From Planctomycetota bacterium (GTDB lineage Bacteria; Planctomycetota; Phycisphaerae; Sedimentisphaerales; Anaerobacaceae): 7,100 bases of DNA. The stretch covers positions 1-7,100 of the forward strand of contig JABMRO010000400.1 in the NCBI GenBank assembly GCA_013202635.1. Direction: 5' to 3'. Positions 1 through 5,879 of this stretch are shown in pieces; within the stretch, counting starts at the first letter, position 1, and every line of letters starts with the position of its first letter. The translations under genes were made by a program, and so were the position numbers. A model generated the notes under the pieces. That model made no database searches, was not told where the DNA came from, and worked only from the letters and a program-made list of their open reading frames with translations.

Positions 1-1300
1 CCATATAAATGGTCAGGGAAGCAATAAGAATTAATGATATATCAATTTTTGGCCACTGATAACCTTCGGAAATTTTCATTTTCCGCCTGGTCTGCCGGTC
101 AACAGTTTTGGAAGTTTTTATCAGAACAACAGTCCAAACCACAAGAGCCGCCCAGCCGATAATGTATATTACTAAAAAAGGTTTTGCGGTACCGACAGGA
201 TTAGTCCAGTCGAAAGCGGGCCGCCACTCGTGGATGTTACGCCATCTCGCTGCGTGCTCGCTCACACTGATGACAAAAGTATGAGTAAGGTTGGTCAAAT
301 GAAAAGGATTGAACACAACCGTAGCCACAAACGCGGCAAAAGCAGCGGCAATTGTATGATACACGCCCTTCCATCCGATCGAGACAAGATTTTTCTTATA
401 AAATACCAGCAGAATATCCAAAACTATCACGAGGATTGAAAACAGAAATGACGGTAATGTAAGGCCCGCTCGGGAAAGGACGAAATATAAGAAAGGCCAG
501 GCGGTAACGTTATATAAAATCGCGGTCCATTTTTTATTGAAGTTGGTAAGCAGATGCAAACCTATAAACGGCACAAGCATTATGAACACGTAGATATATC
601 CGCCGTGGACATTGCACCAGAAAACTGTCACCGGAATAATCAGCCATATATACAAAACGTTGCGATACGTCGTAAGGGCAAGTATGAGCAAAAAGACCGC
701 CACTAACATATTCGAAAAACCCGCCGGGCGGATATCGAGAAATGAACGTCCCGCAAACATTGCAAAACAGGAAAACACCGCACACAGCCATGGATGAACC
801 CCCAACAACCGCCCGGTATAATAAACACAAATCACCGTCAATATGTAAATAACAAACTTCCAATAGACCAGAGCGTTGGATGGAAAACTTACCCCGTCCG
901 CATAGGATGATTCGGGAATCAACGAATAGAAGATAACATGCGTCAGCCAGTTCTGATTTATCCAGCCCGTCGGGTGCCATTTCTTGACGGTCTCGACGCC
1001 GACTTTATCCGTAATCCACTGGGCCCAGTTTGGCCAGGCCTCGATCTCCTTTTCCGTCGGCCCTGCTTTATGTGAATTCGCGCTGAAAGGCTCGATTGTA
1101 TCAACCCCGTGATTGACAAAATGACGCCCGCTCGCCATCGCGACCCACGTATCACCCGCGGCGACCATGTGTGTGCATGCGTGAAATGTAAAAATAAGCA
1201 TCGCCAGCCAGCAGATGACAGTGGAAACACGGCGCAGAACATCTAACTTCTGATTTTCGACTTCCGAATTCTGATTTTCAACTTCTACTGACTTAGCCAT
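1..1300 (-). CDS. Polytopic membrane protein, GT-C glycosyltransferase-like (5' part, runs off left edge)
   Basis: Reading leftwards from ATG at 1300, the frame stays open for 433 codons to the window edge, so the C-terminus is missing. Seen: hydrophobic spans near residues 25-47, 146-164, 168-185, 196-211, 214-229, 234-251, 262-278, 283-300, 316-331, 375-394 and 420-433. The first outer loop has GDTW (49-52), HG (64-65), IEPFS (69-73) and a Trp-rich NQNWL (115-119). Later come WCNVHGG (228-234), NPF (331-333) and EW (358-359). Established: an early acidic loop, DPFS-like and WxNxHGG motifs, and many membrane spans recur in GT-C-fold proteins that use lipid-linked sugars; activity here is inferred. 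Start: the ATG overlaps the aminotransferase gene by 16 bases with a poorly spaced GGAAG, suggesting translational coupling. Residues 6-19 are encoded by a heptamer repeat. Sure of a membrane protein, less of GT-C. Confidence 0.8.
   Translation of the reverse strand, partial: MAKSVEVENQNSEVENQKLDVLRRVSTVICWLAMLIFTFHACTHMVAAGDTWVAMASGRHFVNHGVDTIEPFSANSHKAGPTEKEIEAWPNWAQWITDKVGVETVKKWHPTGWINQNWLTHVIFYSLIPESSYADGVSFPSNALVYWKFVIYILTVICVYYTGRLLGVHPWLCAVFSCFAMFAGRSFLDIRPAGFSNMLVAVFLLILALTTYRNVLYIWLIIPVTVFWCNVHGGYIYVFIMLVPFIGLHLLTNFNKKWTAILYNVTAWPFLYFVLSRAGLTLPSFLFSILVIVLDILLVFYKKNLVSIGWKGVYHTIAAAFAAFVATVVFNPFHLTNLTHTFVISVSEHAARWRNIHEWRPAFDWTNPVGTAKPFLVIYIIGWAALVVWTVVLIKTSKTVDRQTRRKMKISEGYQWPKIDISLILIASLTIYM
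1244..1285 (-). repeat. Heptamer tandem array, six units, at the aminotransferase stop
   Basis: Six 7-base units of the form RAARTYR or AAAATCA, arranged as two 21-base halves that differ at only a few positions. The first base is the last base of the aminotransferase TAG stop. In the frame of the downstream membrane protein the array reads as two near-identical seven-residue blocks, EVENQNS and EVENQKL. Confidence 0.75.
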
Positions 1301-2475
1301 TCTTCCAGTCTGTTTAATCCCTTGGTAATCTGCTCAAGCGAACAGGCAAAACTCAAACGAACATTATTATCACAGCCAAAAGGCAGTCCCGGAACCAGCG
1401 CAACATTAGTCTGTTCCAGAAGCGCCTTTGCAAAATCCATACTGCCGTTAATCTGCGTACCATTAATATTTCGGCCATAATGGCCCGAAACATCAGGGAA
1501 ACAGTAAAAAGCACCCGTACTTTCGGGACATTCCACGCCTTCGATGCCGTTCAGCCGCTCCACCATATACTTGCCCCGACGCTCGAATTCCACCCTCATA
1601 CTCTCTATGGCCCGCTCCGCAGGCTCACCCAAAGCCGCAATCGCCGCATACTGACCGAAGGTCACGGCATTCGATGTCATGTGAGATTGAAGACGCCCCA
1701 TCGCCTTGATAACCTCAAGCGGCCCAGCCGTATATCCCAACCGCCAGCCCGTCATAGAGAAAGTCTTGCTGAACCCGTTAAGTGTCAACGTCCTGTTATA
1801 AGCATCCTCACTCAGCGAAGCAAAGCTCACAAACCTGGTATCACCATATATTAGCTTTTCATAGATTTCATCCGAGAGCACCATCACATTTGTCCCTTCG
1901 AGGACCTCTGCAATGGCTTTGAGTTCTTCGGGCGTATAAGTAAAACCGCCCGGATTATTCGGTGAATTAATCAACACCATAGCCGTCTTCGGCGTAATGG
2001 CTTCTGCCAACTGCGACGGCGTCATCTTATAGCTGTTCTCTTTATCCGTTTGAATAACTTTTGTAACCGCCCCGGCCAGCTTGATAGCCTCCGGATAAGT
2101 TACCCAGTATGGAGTCCCTAAGATAACTTCATCACCCGGATCAAGCACCGCCTGCATCGCCTCATAAAGTGAGTGTTTGCCGCCCATATTGACAATAACC
2201 TGCTCGGGACTGTATTCAAGACCGTTTTCCTTTTTGAGCTTGTCGGCGATGGCTGTTCGCAGCTCGATTATACCTGCTGCGGCCGTATATTTCGTCTTGC
2301 CCGCCTTTAGCGCCTCGATAGCGGCCTCCTTGATATATTCCGGCGTATCGAAATCCGGCGCCCCTGCACCAAAACCAACCACGTCAACACCCTCGGCCTT
2401 TAATTCCAGCGCCCGTGTCGTTACAGCAATAGTCGCCGATGGCGGAACTTCCTGGGCTCGTTTACTAACTTTCAT
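1285..2475 (-). CDS. Aspartate aminotransferase, class I (Ibeta-like), PLP-dependent
   Basis: A cytosolic PLP enzyme expected to move the amino group between aspartate and 2-oxoglutarate; it resembles the AspB/AspC Ibeta group, some of which also take prephenate. At 396 residues it has the normal full length. Visible residues: PDFDTP (40-45), GK-TKY (59-63), GGKHSLYEA (98-106), PYW (122-124), NSPNNPGG (170-177), cofactor-ring Asp202 in SDEIY, Schiff-base Lys237 in GFSK, MTGWRLGY (241-248) and C-terminal carboxylate-binding Arg373 in VRLSFA. Small deviations are GAPDF for the usual GEPDF and NPGG for NPTG. I chose ATG at 2475 over an in-frame TTG at 2493 because AAAGGTG lies 8 bases upstream. 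The membrane-protein gene downstream overlaps its 3' end, so the two are probably cotranscribed. Substrate specificity is inferred; the family is certain. Confidence 0.95.
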   Translation of the reverse strand: MKVSKRAQEVPPSATIAVTTRALELKAEGVDVVGFGAGAPDFDTPEYIKEAAIEALKAGKTKYTAAAGIIELRTAIADKLKKENGLEYSPEQVIVNMGGKHSLYEAMQAVLDPGDEVILGTPYWVTYPEAIKLAGAVTKVIQTDKENSYKMTPSQLAEAITPKTAMVLINSPNNPGGFTYTPEELKAIAEVLEGTNVMVLSDEIYEKLIYGDTRFVSFASLSEDAYNRTLTLNGFSKTFSMTGWRLGYTAGPLEVIKAMGRLQSHMTSNAVTFGQYAAIAALGEPAERAIESMRVEFERRGKYMVERLNGIEGVECPESTGAFYCFPDVSGHYGRNINGTQINGSMDFAKALLEQTNVALVPGLPFGCDNNVRLSFACSLEQITKGLNRLEEWLSQ

Positions 2476-2483
2476 TCTAATCG

Positions 2484-2490
2484 CACCTTT
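2484..2490 (-). promoter_or_regulatory. Ribosome binding site deciding the aminotransferase start
   Basis: AAAGGTG on the minus strand sits 8 bases before ATG 2475. It would lie almost on top of the alternative TTG at 2493, so it favours the ATG. Confidence 0.65.
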
Positions 2491-2548
2491 CAATTTTGAT
2501 TTCTATATAACCACTACCATCAGCCTTTTCACCGATGGTCCCTAATCT

Positions 2549-2569
2549 CCTGTATCCTGTATTCTGTCT
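2549..2569. repeat. Short heptamer array (CCTGTAT type)
   Basis: Two perfect copies of CCTGTAT followed by the degenerate TCTGTCT, with a strict 7-base period. It lies inside the probable 5' leader of the aminotransferase message. Confidence 0.55.
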
Positions 2570-2572
2570 TAC

Positions 2573-2599
2573 CTTATACAAAACTGCAACACCGGTCAA
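2573..2599 (-). promoter_or_regulatory. Possible promoter of the aminotransferase gene
   Basis: Minus strand TTGACC (2599-2594), a 15-base spacer, then TATAAG (2578-2573). It lies about 100 bases before the start codon. The boxes match sigma70 consensus well, but the spacer is shorter than the usual 17, so this is tentative. Confidence 0.35.
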
Positions 2600-2635
2600 G
2601 AAATTTGATTTTAACCCAATGCTCAGTATATTGTT

Positions 2636-2660
2636 TGTAGGGGCGGTTCGTGAACCGCCC
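2636..2660. repeat. Palindromic repeat 1 with TGTAGGGGC header
   Basis: TGTAG is followed by a perfect 9-base inverted repeat, GGGCGGTTC (2641-2649) and GAACCGCCC (2652-2660), separated by two bases. It shares its header with the palindrome at 2693-2719 but has a different stem, like a small REP-type element. Confidence 0.7.
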
Positions 2661-2692
2661 TCACGACGTATCCGTCCCGTTGCGTTGTTCAA

Positions 2693-2719
2693 TGTAGGGG
2701 CAACCCCATGTGGTTGCCC
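2693..2719. repeat. Palindromic repeat 2 with TGTAGGGGC header
   Basis: The same TGTAGGGGC header, then an 8-base inverted repeat, GGGCAACC (2698-2705) and GGTTGCCC (2712-2719), with a six-base loop. No T-run follows on either strand, so I do not call it a terminator. Confidence 0.65.
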
Positions 2720-2787
2720 TGATTTGCCTGCCCCACCATTTATTCTATTCCATTACAGAGCCCCGACCGTAAGGAAGGGGTCATTTT

Positions 2788-2815
2788 ACTATTCACTATA
2801 CGCTAAACGCTATCT
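2788..2815. repeat. Heptamer tandem array, four units (RCTATAC type)
   Basis: Four consecutive 7-base units, ACTATTC, ACTATAC, then GCTAAAC and GCTATCT. The text differs from the other arrays but the period is the same. Confidence 0.55.
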
Positions 2816-2855
2816 TTTGCACTGAGCGAAGTCGAAGGGTCTATTTAAAATACTT

Positions 2856-2927
2856 GTCATTGCGAGCAGGCCGTAGAGTTTACCCTCGATGTTAGCTTAC
2901 ATGCTTTTCTGTCGGGGGCGGCAATCT
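2856..2927. repeat. Dispersed repeat element with ATTGC/GCAAT ends
   Basis: Starts GTCATTGCGAGC and ends GGCAATCT. The end arms ATTGC (2859-2863) and GCAAT (2921-2925) are complementary. The interior is unlike the neighbouring element and may carry inserted sequence. Confidence 0.5.
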
Positions 2928-2936
2928 TCACCCCGT

Positions 2937-2981
2937 GTCATTTCGACCGGAGTGAGCAAAGCGAACGTAGTGGAGAAATCT
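2937..2981. repeat. Dispersed repeat element with ATTTC/GAAAT ends
   Basis: Starts GTCATTTCGACC and ends GAGAAATCT. The arms ATTTC (2940-2944) and GAAAT (2975-2979) pair. Flanking GTC and CT match the element at 2856-2927, while the arm differs by one compensated base pair. Confidence 0.6.
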
Positions 2982-3025
2982 GGTACACAAAATTACATTT
3001 GCACACATGAAAAAGAAAAGCCAAC

Positions 3026-3060
3026 AAATCTGAAATATGAAATTTGAAATCTGAAATTAG
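3026..3060. repeat. Heptamer tandem array, five units (AAATNTG)
   Basis: Five 7-base units fitting AAATNTG, the last degenerate. The first and fourth units are identical, giving an apparent 21-base period. It lies ten bases before the next array, just downstream of the restriction-modification operon. Confidence 0.7.
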
Positions 3061-3070
3061 TCCTCAACCC

Positions 3071-3105
3071 CAATATTCAATAGACAATCGTCAATATTCA
3101 ATCGC
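3071..3105. repeat. Heptamer tandem array, five units (CAATNNN), overlapping a stop codon
   Basis: Five units all beginning CAAT; units one and four are both CAATATT. On the minus strand the array encodes the last four residues (AIEY) and the TGA stop of the second methyltransferase. Seventeen of 21 bases match the array at 7023-7057. Confidence 0.75.
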
Positions 3106-3876
3106 ACGGCTGTACTTAAGCCGTGCAAGGTCTTCTCCAACAGCAGGCTTGCGAAACACAAACAAATGCTCGTGCATTATAAGATAAAACTTCCCTGCTC
3201 TGGCCTTGGGGCGCCAGCGTGCAGTCGCCGAGCAGTTATGCTGGACCTTAATAATGTCCTCTTTCAGCACAAACCCCGCCTTCAAAAACCGCTGCATAAC
3301 GTTAAAAGCCAGCGGCACATAATGTCTGCCTTTACGCGTATCGCCAATCAGTATCGCACAGTACTTGTCCGGCCGAAGAACACGAAGCAGTTCCCTCGCT
3401 ATTTCCTCTATTGTCTCACAGAACCTCGGCAGACTCCCCGTATTCGACAAATCCCCCTCTATCTTCCCCTCCGAATATTTTATTATATTCATATAAGGCG
3501 GATGAGTCACAACCAGGTCAAACGAATCATCTTCGAAGCCCGACAAATCCCGCGCATCCCCAACCCTCACCTCCTGCTCACTCTCCGGCCGATGTTTGAA
3601 TTCCAGTGCCTTCTTACTAAGCGCTACGGCCTCCGGATTTATATCCAGTCCCACCGCGTCCCTCACTAAAAGTTTCGCCTCGATAAGAGTTGTCCCCGCC
3701 CCCACCATCGGGTCCAGAATACTATCGCCCTGCTCCGTGTACATCTCGATAATATTCCTCGGTATCTGAGGCGCAAAATTGCCCCTATACCTCGGATTAT
3801 GAGTCGCCCAATTACCACGCTCCGGAAATGACCAGACCGTCGTATATTCTGGGCTGTAATTTGTAGTATCTATCAT
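3091..3876 (-). CDS. DNA methyltransferase, N4/N6 amino-methylating (N6_N4_Mtase family)
   Basis: Predicted to transfer methyl from S-adenosylmethionine to the exocyclic amino group of cytosine (N4) or adenine (N6) in DNA. At 261 residues it is a compact catalytic domain with no large target-recognition insert. Visible: an N-terminal motif X-like RGNWATH (20-26) and RGNFAP (31-36), SAM-binding DPMVGAGTT (55-63), DIN (78-80) for the SAM ribose, GDARDL (106-111), catalytic HPPY (125-128) in place of the usual S/D/NPPY, GDTR (178-181) and QHNC (212-215). The X-I-IV order is gamma-like. Its ATG overlaps the nuclease TGA as ATGA, so it is translationally coupled as the last gene of the operon. Its base composition is richer in G+C than the three genes before it. 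The last four codons and stop lie in a heptamer array. Target base and site cannot be read from sequence. Confidence 0.9.
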   Translation of the reverse strand: MIDTTNYSPEYTTVWSFPERGNWATHNPRYRGNFAPQIPRNIIEMYTEQGDSILDPMVGAGTTLIEAKLLVRDAVGLDINPEAVALSKKALEFKHRPESEQEVRVGDARDLSGFEDDSFDLVVTHPPYMNIIKYSEGKIEGDLSNTGSLPRFCETIEEIARELLRVLRPDKYCAILIGDTRKGRHYVPLAFNVMQRFLKAGFVLKEDIIKVQHNCSATARWRPKARAGKFYLIMHEHLFVFRKPAVGEDLARLKYSRAIEY

Positions 3877-4646
3877 TGATCTCTAATCTTGAATTTCCCT
3901 GTTTTCAATAATTCAATGCTATTGTAATCCTGTAAATTCTCGAATTGAAAATGCCAAATTGAATAAGTATCATTCTTCTTTTCAAAAAATAACGTTATCA
4001 CTTTTTTCCTTGTGTAATGTTGCCACTGCCTGAATGGGTAGTAAAGTTGCCTAATGATAGTATTTCTAGTTTTTGAATTTTTTGCTTCTATTAGAACAAC
4101 TTGTTCTTTCCCCTCATATCCAGCATCAACTTCAGTCTGAACACTTTGAACTTCTATCAAATGATTATTAACGTTAAATGAAAACTTAGGCGTATACTTC
4201 CTTCCTCTAATTGTTAGAACAAGGCTATCATCTTCCATAAAAGTCCTAATGAGGCTTGAAGCGTAAGCAAAATCCAAGTGTTGCATTTCTGAATTGCCAA
4301 CTAACGATGTGTCCAGATTAAAATTGATCTTTGAAGCGTATATTCCCTGAGTTGCTTCAATACTCGGAATATCAATATAACCTTCACCTTTTACTATAAC
4401 ATACTTCCCATTTACTACAGGAAGAAGAAACAATCCTTTATCAATGAAAACCTGTGGCCTATCTTCTCTTCGATCTTGTTTGCATAGAATTCGAACTTCT
4501 TTTTGGCCTGTTTCTGTGAAGTCTTGGCACGCTTTCTTTATTTGTGCTGCAGTGATTAAGAAAGGACTTTGGTCGAAATCGTGACTATTAATATTATAAT
4601 CATCAAATATTTTCCCCCAAGAACCACTGATATTTTTTTTGGCCAT
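3873..4646 (-). CDS. Probable type II restriction endonuclease, PD-(D/E)XK type
   Basis: 257 residues, soluble, without signal or membrane spans. I do not match it to a named restriction enzyme. The C-terminal half carries a plausible PD-(D/E)XK core: EVDAGYEG (172-179) supplies Asp174, and a hydrophobic strand ends in IEAKN (186-190) with Glu187 and Lys189. RQLYYPFRQW (199-208) follows, in the place where such nucleases often have a supporting helix, and then another strand, KVITLFF (215-221). The N-terminal half (1-150) has no motif I recognise and may bind DNA. Position supports the role: it lies between two DNA methyltransferases in one operon, 32 bases after the first and overlapping the second by ATGA. 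It has its own strong ribosome site. The gene is very AT-rich, suggesting transfer. Nuclease fold likely; cleavage and target site are inference. Confidence 0.72.
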   Translation of the reverse strand: MAKKNISGSWGKIFDDYNINSHDFDQSPFLITAAQIKKACQDFTETGQKEVRILCKQDRREDRPQVFIDKGLFLLPVVNGKYVIVKGEGYIDIPSIEATQGIYASKINFNLDTSLVGNSEMQHLDFAYASSLIRTFMEDDSLVLTIRGRKYTPKFSFNVNNHLIEVQSVQTEVDAGYEGKEQVVLIEAKNSKTRNTIIRQLYYPFRQWQHYTRKKVITLFFEKKNDTYSIWHFQFENLQDYNSIELLKTGKFKIRDQ

Positions 4647-4650
4647 TGAG

Positions 4651-4660
4651 CCTCTCCCTT
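4651..4660 (-). promoter_or_regulatory. Ribosome binding site of the nuclease gene
   Basis: AAGGGAGAGG on the minus strand, with GGGAG 7 bases before ATG 4646. It is the strongest Shine-Dalgarno match in the operon, so nuclease translation need not depend on coupling to the upstream methyltransferase. Confidence 0.65.
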
Positions 4661-4678
4661 GAAGTCCTTATGTTGACT

Positions 4679-5569
4679 TTAGTAATTGATTATCAAAAGT
4701 TCATTAATTTGACCTCGACCTGATGCTTTACAATTTATCACCCTGCTCGCTTTGACCCGATCAATCACGAAGCTCTTGTAATGGTCTTCAAAAAAATGGT
4801 CGTTCGGATCTTCATTTTTAGGGTCTGAGTTACTTAAAAGAAATTTTGCATTTTTGGTATTTATATGTCTGCAAAACCGCGCAAGGCGTATTTGTGCGGC
4901 TTCATTAAAATCATCTTTCGAGTACGAAGTAAAACTTGCAGTCGCACTTAGCGGTCTATATGGGGGATCGAAATATACAAAAGTTTTATCGTCTATATAC
5001 TTGTCACTTTTCTCAAAATCACCACAGATAATCTCAGCTTTCTGTAAGATCTGAGATACATTTTCCAAGTTTTCGGCATCGCATATTTTCGGTTTCTTAT
5101 AATCGCCGGAAGGGACATTAAAACCATCTTTCTTATTAACTCGATAAAGTCCGTTGTAGCAGGTTTTATTAAGAAAGATCAATTTTGCAGTACACCTGTC
5201 GGAATTGAATTCATCACGTATTCTATAATAAAAATCTTTTCGTTTTGGCTTCGTCAACGGATGAAACTTACCTTCAAGTTCTCGTAACTCATCAATAAGA
5301 GATTCCACATCATTTTTGATTGCGTTATAGCAATTGACTAAATCATTATTTACATCAAAGAGATAAAAACTTTTAATGCCCTCATATCTTTGTGCCATAT
5401 AGAAAAAGACGGCTCCCCCACCAACAAACGGCTCAATATAAGTATCAATTTCTCCTGTCTTTATACCTTGGGGCAAACGACTCTCTATTTCAGGCAAAAG
5501 CTGACTTTTCCCGCCCGCCCATTTAAGAAATGGTCTGGCTATACATTTTTTCTCAGTAACGACACTCAC
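4679..5569 (-). CDS. Dam/DpnM-like DNA adenine N6-methyltransferase (D12 class)
   Basis: Methylates adenine N6 in a specific DNA site using S-adenosylmethionine; its role here is self-protection. The full-length alpha-class enzyme has 296 residues. Order seen: motif X FLKWAGGK (14-21), motif I EPFVGGG (46-52), a D12 signature FLNKTCYNGLYRVN (132-145) with FNVPSG (150-155), GDFEK (183-187), catalytic DPPY (201-204), FTSYS (213-217), and a C-terminal SGRGQINELLI (283-293). From memory, the spacing and the YNGLYRVN, FTSY and C-terminal blocks resemble DpnII methylase M, which acts on GATC, so a GATC-like target is inferred only. The start is GTG, overlapping the regulator stop as GTGA, with AAAGGA 6 bases upstream. 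The nuclease gene follows after 32 bases. Moderately AT-rich. Confidence 0.92.
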   Translation of the reverse strand: MSVVTEKKCIARPFLKWAGGKSQLLPEIESRLPQGIKTGEIDTYIEPFVGGGAVFFYMAQRYEGIKSFYLFDVNNDLVNCYNAIKNDVESLIDELRELEGKFHPLTKPKRKDFYYRIRDEFNSDRCTAKLIFLNKTCYNGLYRVNKKDGFNVPSGDYKKPKICDAENLENVSQILQKAEIICGDFEKSDKYIDDKTFVYFDPPYRPLSATASFTSYSKDDFNEAAQIRLARFCRHINTKNAKFLLSNSDPKNEDPNDHFFEDHYKSFVIDRVKASRVINCKASGRGQINELLIINY

Positions 5570-5769
5570 AGTAAATCCTTTATGTTTACACCTAAAGCTT
5601 TTGCAATTTTCTCAAGGTTTTTCAGGCCGATGTTTTTTTCTCCGCGTTCGATTTGGCCAATATAAGTCCTGTGAAGATCTGCTAAAGCTGCAAGCTTTTC
5701 CTGAGAGAGCCCCTTATCTTCCCTGATTTTTCTTATGTTTAAGCCAACTTCCTTGTTAATATTTTTCAT
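5566..5769 (-). CDS. Small HTH (XRE/Cro) regulator, controller-type
   Basis: 67 residues, almost all one HTH_3 domain. Seen: RKIREDKGLSQEKLA (13-27) with the first HTH helix, then HRTYIGQIERG (33-43) as the recognition helix and turn, and IGLKNLEKIAKALGV (47-61) closing the five-helix fold. Size and text match the small regulators that head many type II restriction-modification operons (C proteins), which delay nuclease synthesis in a new host; the role here is inferred from position. Start ATG 5769 has AGGAG 7 bases upstream (5781-5777). The stop overlaps the methyltransferase GTG by four bases. A candidate operator lies at 5868-5885. It could instead be a general phage-type repressor. Confidence 0.88.
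   Translation of the reverse strand: MKNINKEVGLNIRKIREDKGLSQEKLAALADLHRTYIGQIERGEKNIGLKNLEKIAKALGVNIKDLL
5576..5581 (-). promoter_or_regulatory. Ribosome binding site for the GTG start of the Dam-like gene
   Basis: AAAGGA inside the end of the regulator gene, 6 bases before GTG 5569. It supports the GTG start and the GTGA overlap, and so translational coupling of methylase to regulator. Confidence 0.65.
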
Positions 5770-5776
5770 AATTAAA

Positions 5777-5781
5777 CTCCT
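5777..5781 (-). promoter_or_regulatory. Ribosome binding site of the HTH regulator
   Basis: Minus-strand AGGAG, 7 bases before ATG 5769. Because this is a good leadered site, the regulator is not one of the leaderless C genes known from some systems, unless the message starts further in. Confidence 0.6.
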
Positions 5782-5850
5782 GAATCTGAAATCTTAAGGA
5801 TTGACGCCTATAAATCGACAGCCTAAAGGTAGCATTCTGAAATTTATATC

Positions 5851-5879
5851 TTGACTCCGCTTAATCAACTACTTATATA
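5851..5879 (+). promoter_or_regulatory. Sigma70-type promoter of the AI-2E transporter
   Basis: TTGACT (5851-5856), an exact 17-base spacer, then TATATA (5874-5879). Transcription would start near 5886, leaving a leader of about 25 bases before ATG 5910. The -35 matches consensus at five of six bases and the -10 at four of six. Confidence 0.6.

Larger units (their letters stand above)
2476..3090. other. Gene-free, repeat-dense spacer
   Basis: About 600 bases between the aminotransferase start and the end of the restriction-modification operon. I see no credible gene: open frames here only translate palindromes and repeats. Contents in order: ribosome site and possible promoter for the aminotransferase, a CCTGTAT heptamer array, two palindromes headed TGTAGGGGC, a CCCC/GGGG-armed repeat near 2754-2783, a heptamer array at 2788-2815, a repeat fragment GAGCGAAGTCGAAGG (2824-2838), two elements bounded by GTCATT and AATCT, and heptamer arrays at 3026-3060 and from 3071. 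The 3' end of the operon message probably lies here, but no hairpin is followed by a clear T-run. Confidence 0.7.

Noticed and set aside
534..1242. Two separate minus-strand open frames (534-980 and 958-1242)
   Set aside because: Both are out-of-frame shadows of the membrane-protein frame, which is open without interruption from 1300 to the left edge and has clear membrane spans.
2476..2493. TTG at 2493 as the aminotransferase start
   Set aside because: It overlaps the Shine-Dalgarno region that is well placed for ATG 2475, and the extra six residues are not typical of the family.
2641..2780. Hairpins at 2641-2660, 2698-2719 and the CCCC/GGGG arms at 2761-2780 as intrinsic terminators
   Set aside because: None is followed by a T-run on either strand. 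They fit dispersed palindromic repeats better.
2477..2825. Small open frames on both strands in the spacer
   Set aside because: Their translations mostly read through the TGTAGGGGC palindromes and other repeats; there is no domain or conserved-looking text.
3026..3105. CRISPR array or iteron origin
   Set aside because: Units are only 7 bases and directly adjacent, with no spacers of 25-40 bases, no cas genes and no replication initiator nearby.
3091..5769. GATC avoidance as evidence that the system targets GATC
   Set aside because: GATC occurs repeatedly inside the cassette itself (for example near 4327, 4480, 4757, 4804, 5048 and 5178), so the window gives no sign of avoidance.
5843..5868. 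Promoter for the HTH regulator (minus strand TTGATT and TATAAA)
   Set aside because: The spacer is only 14 bases and no better pair is visible; the operon must have a promoter in 5782-5903, but I cannot place it.
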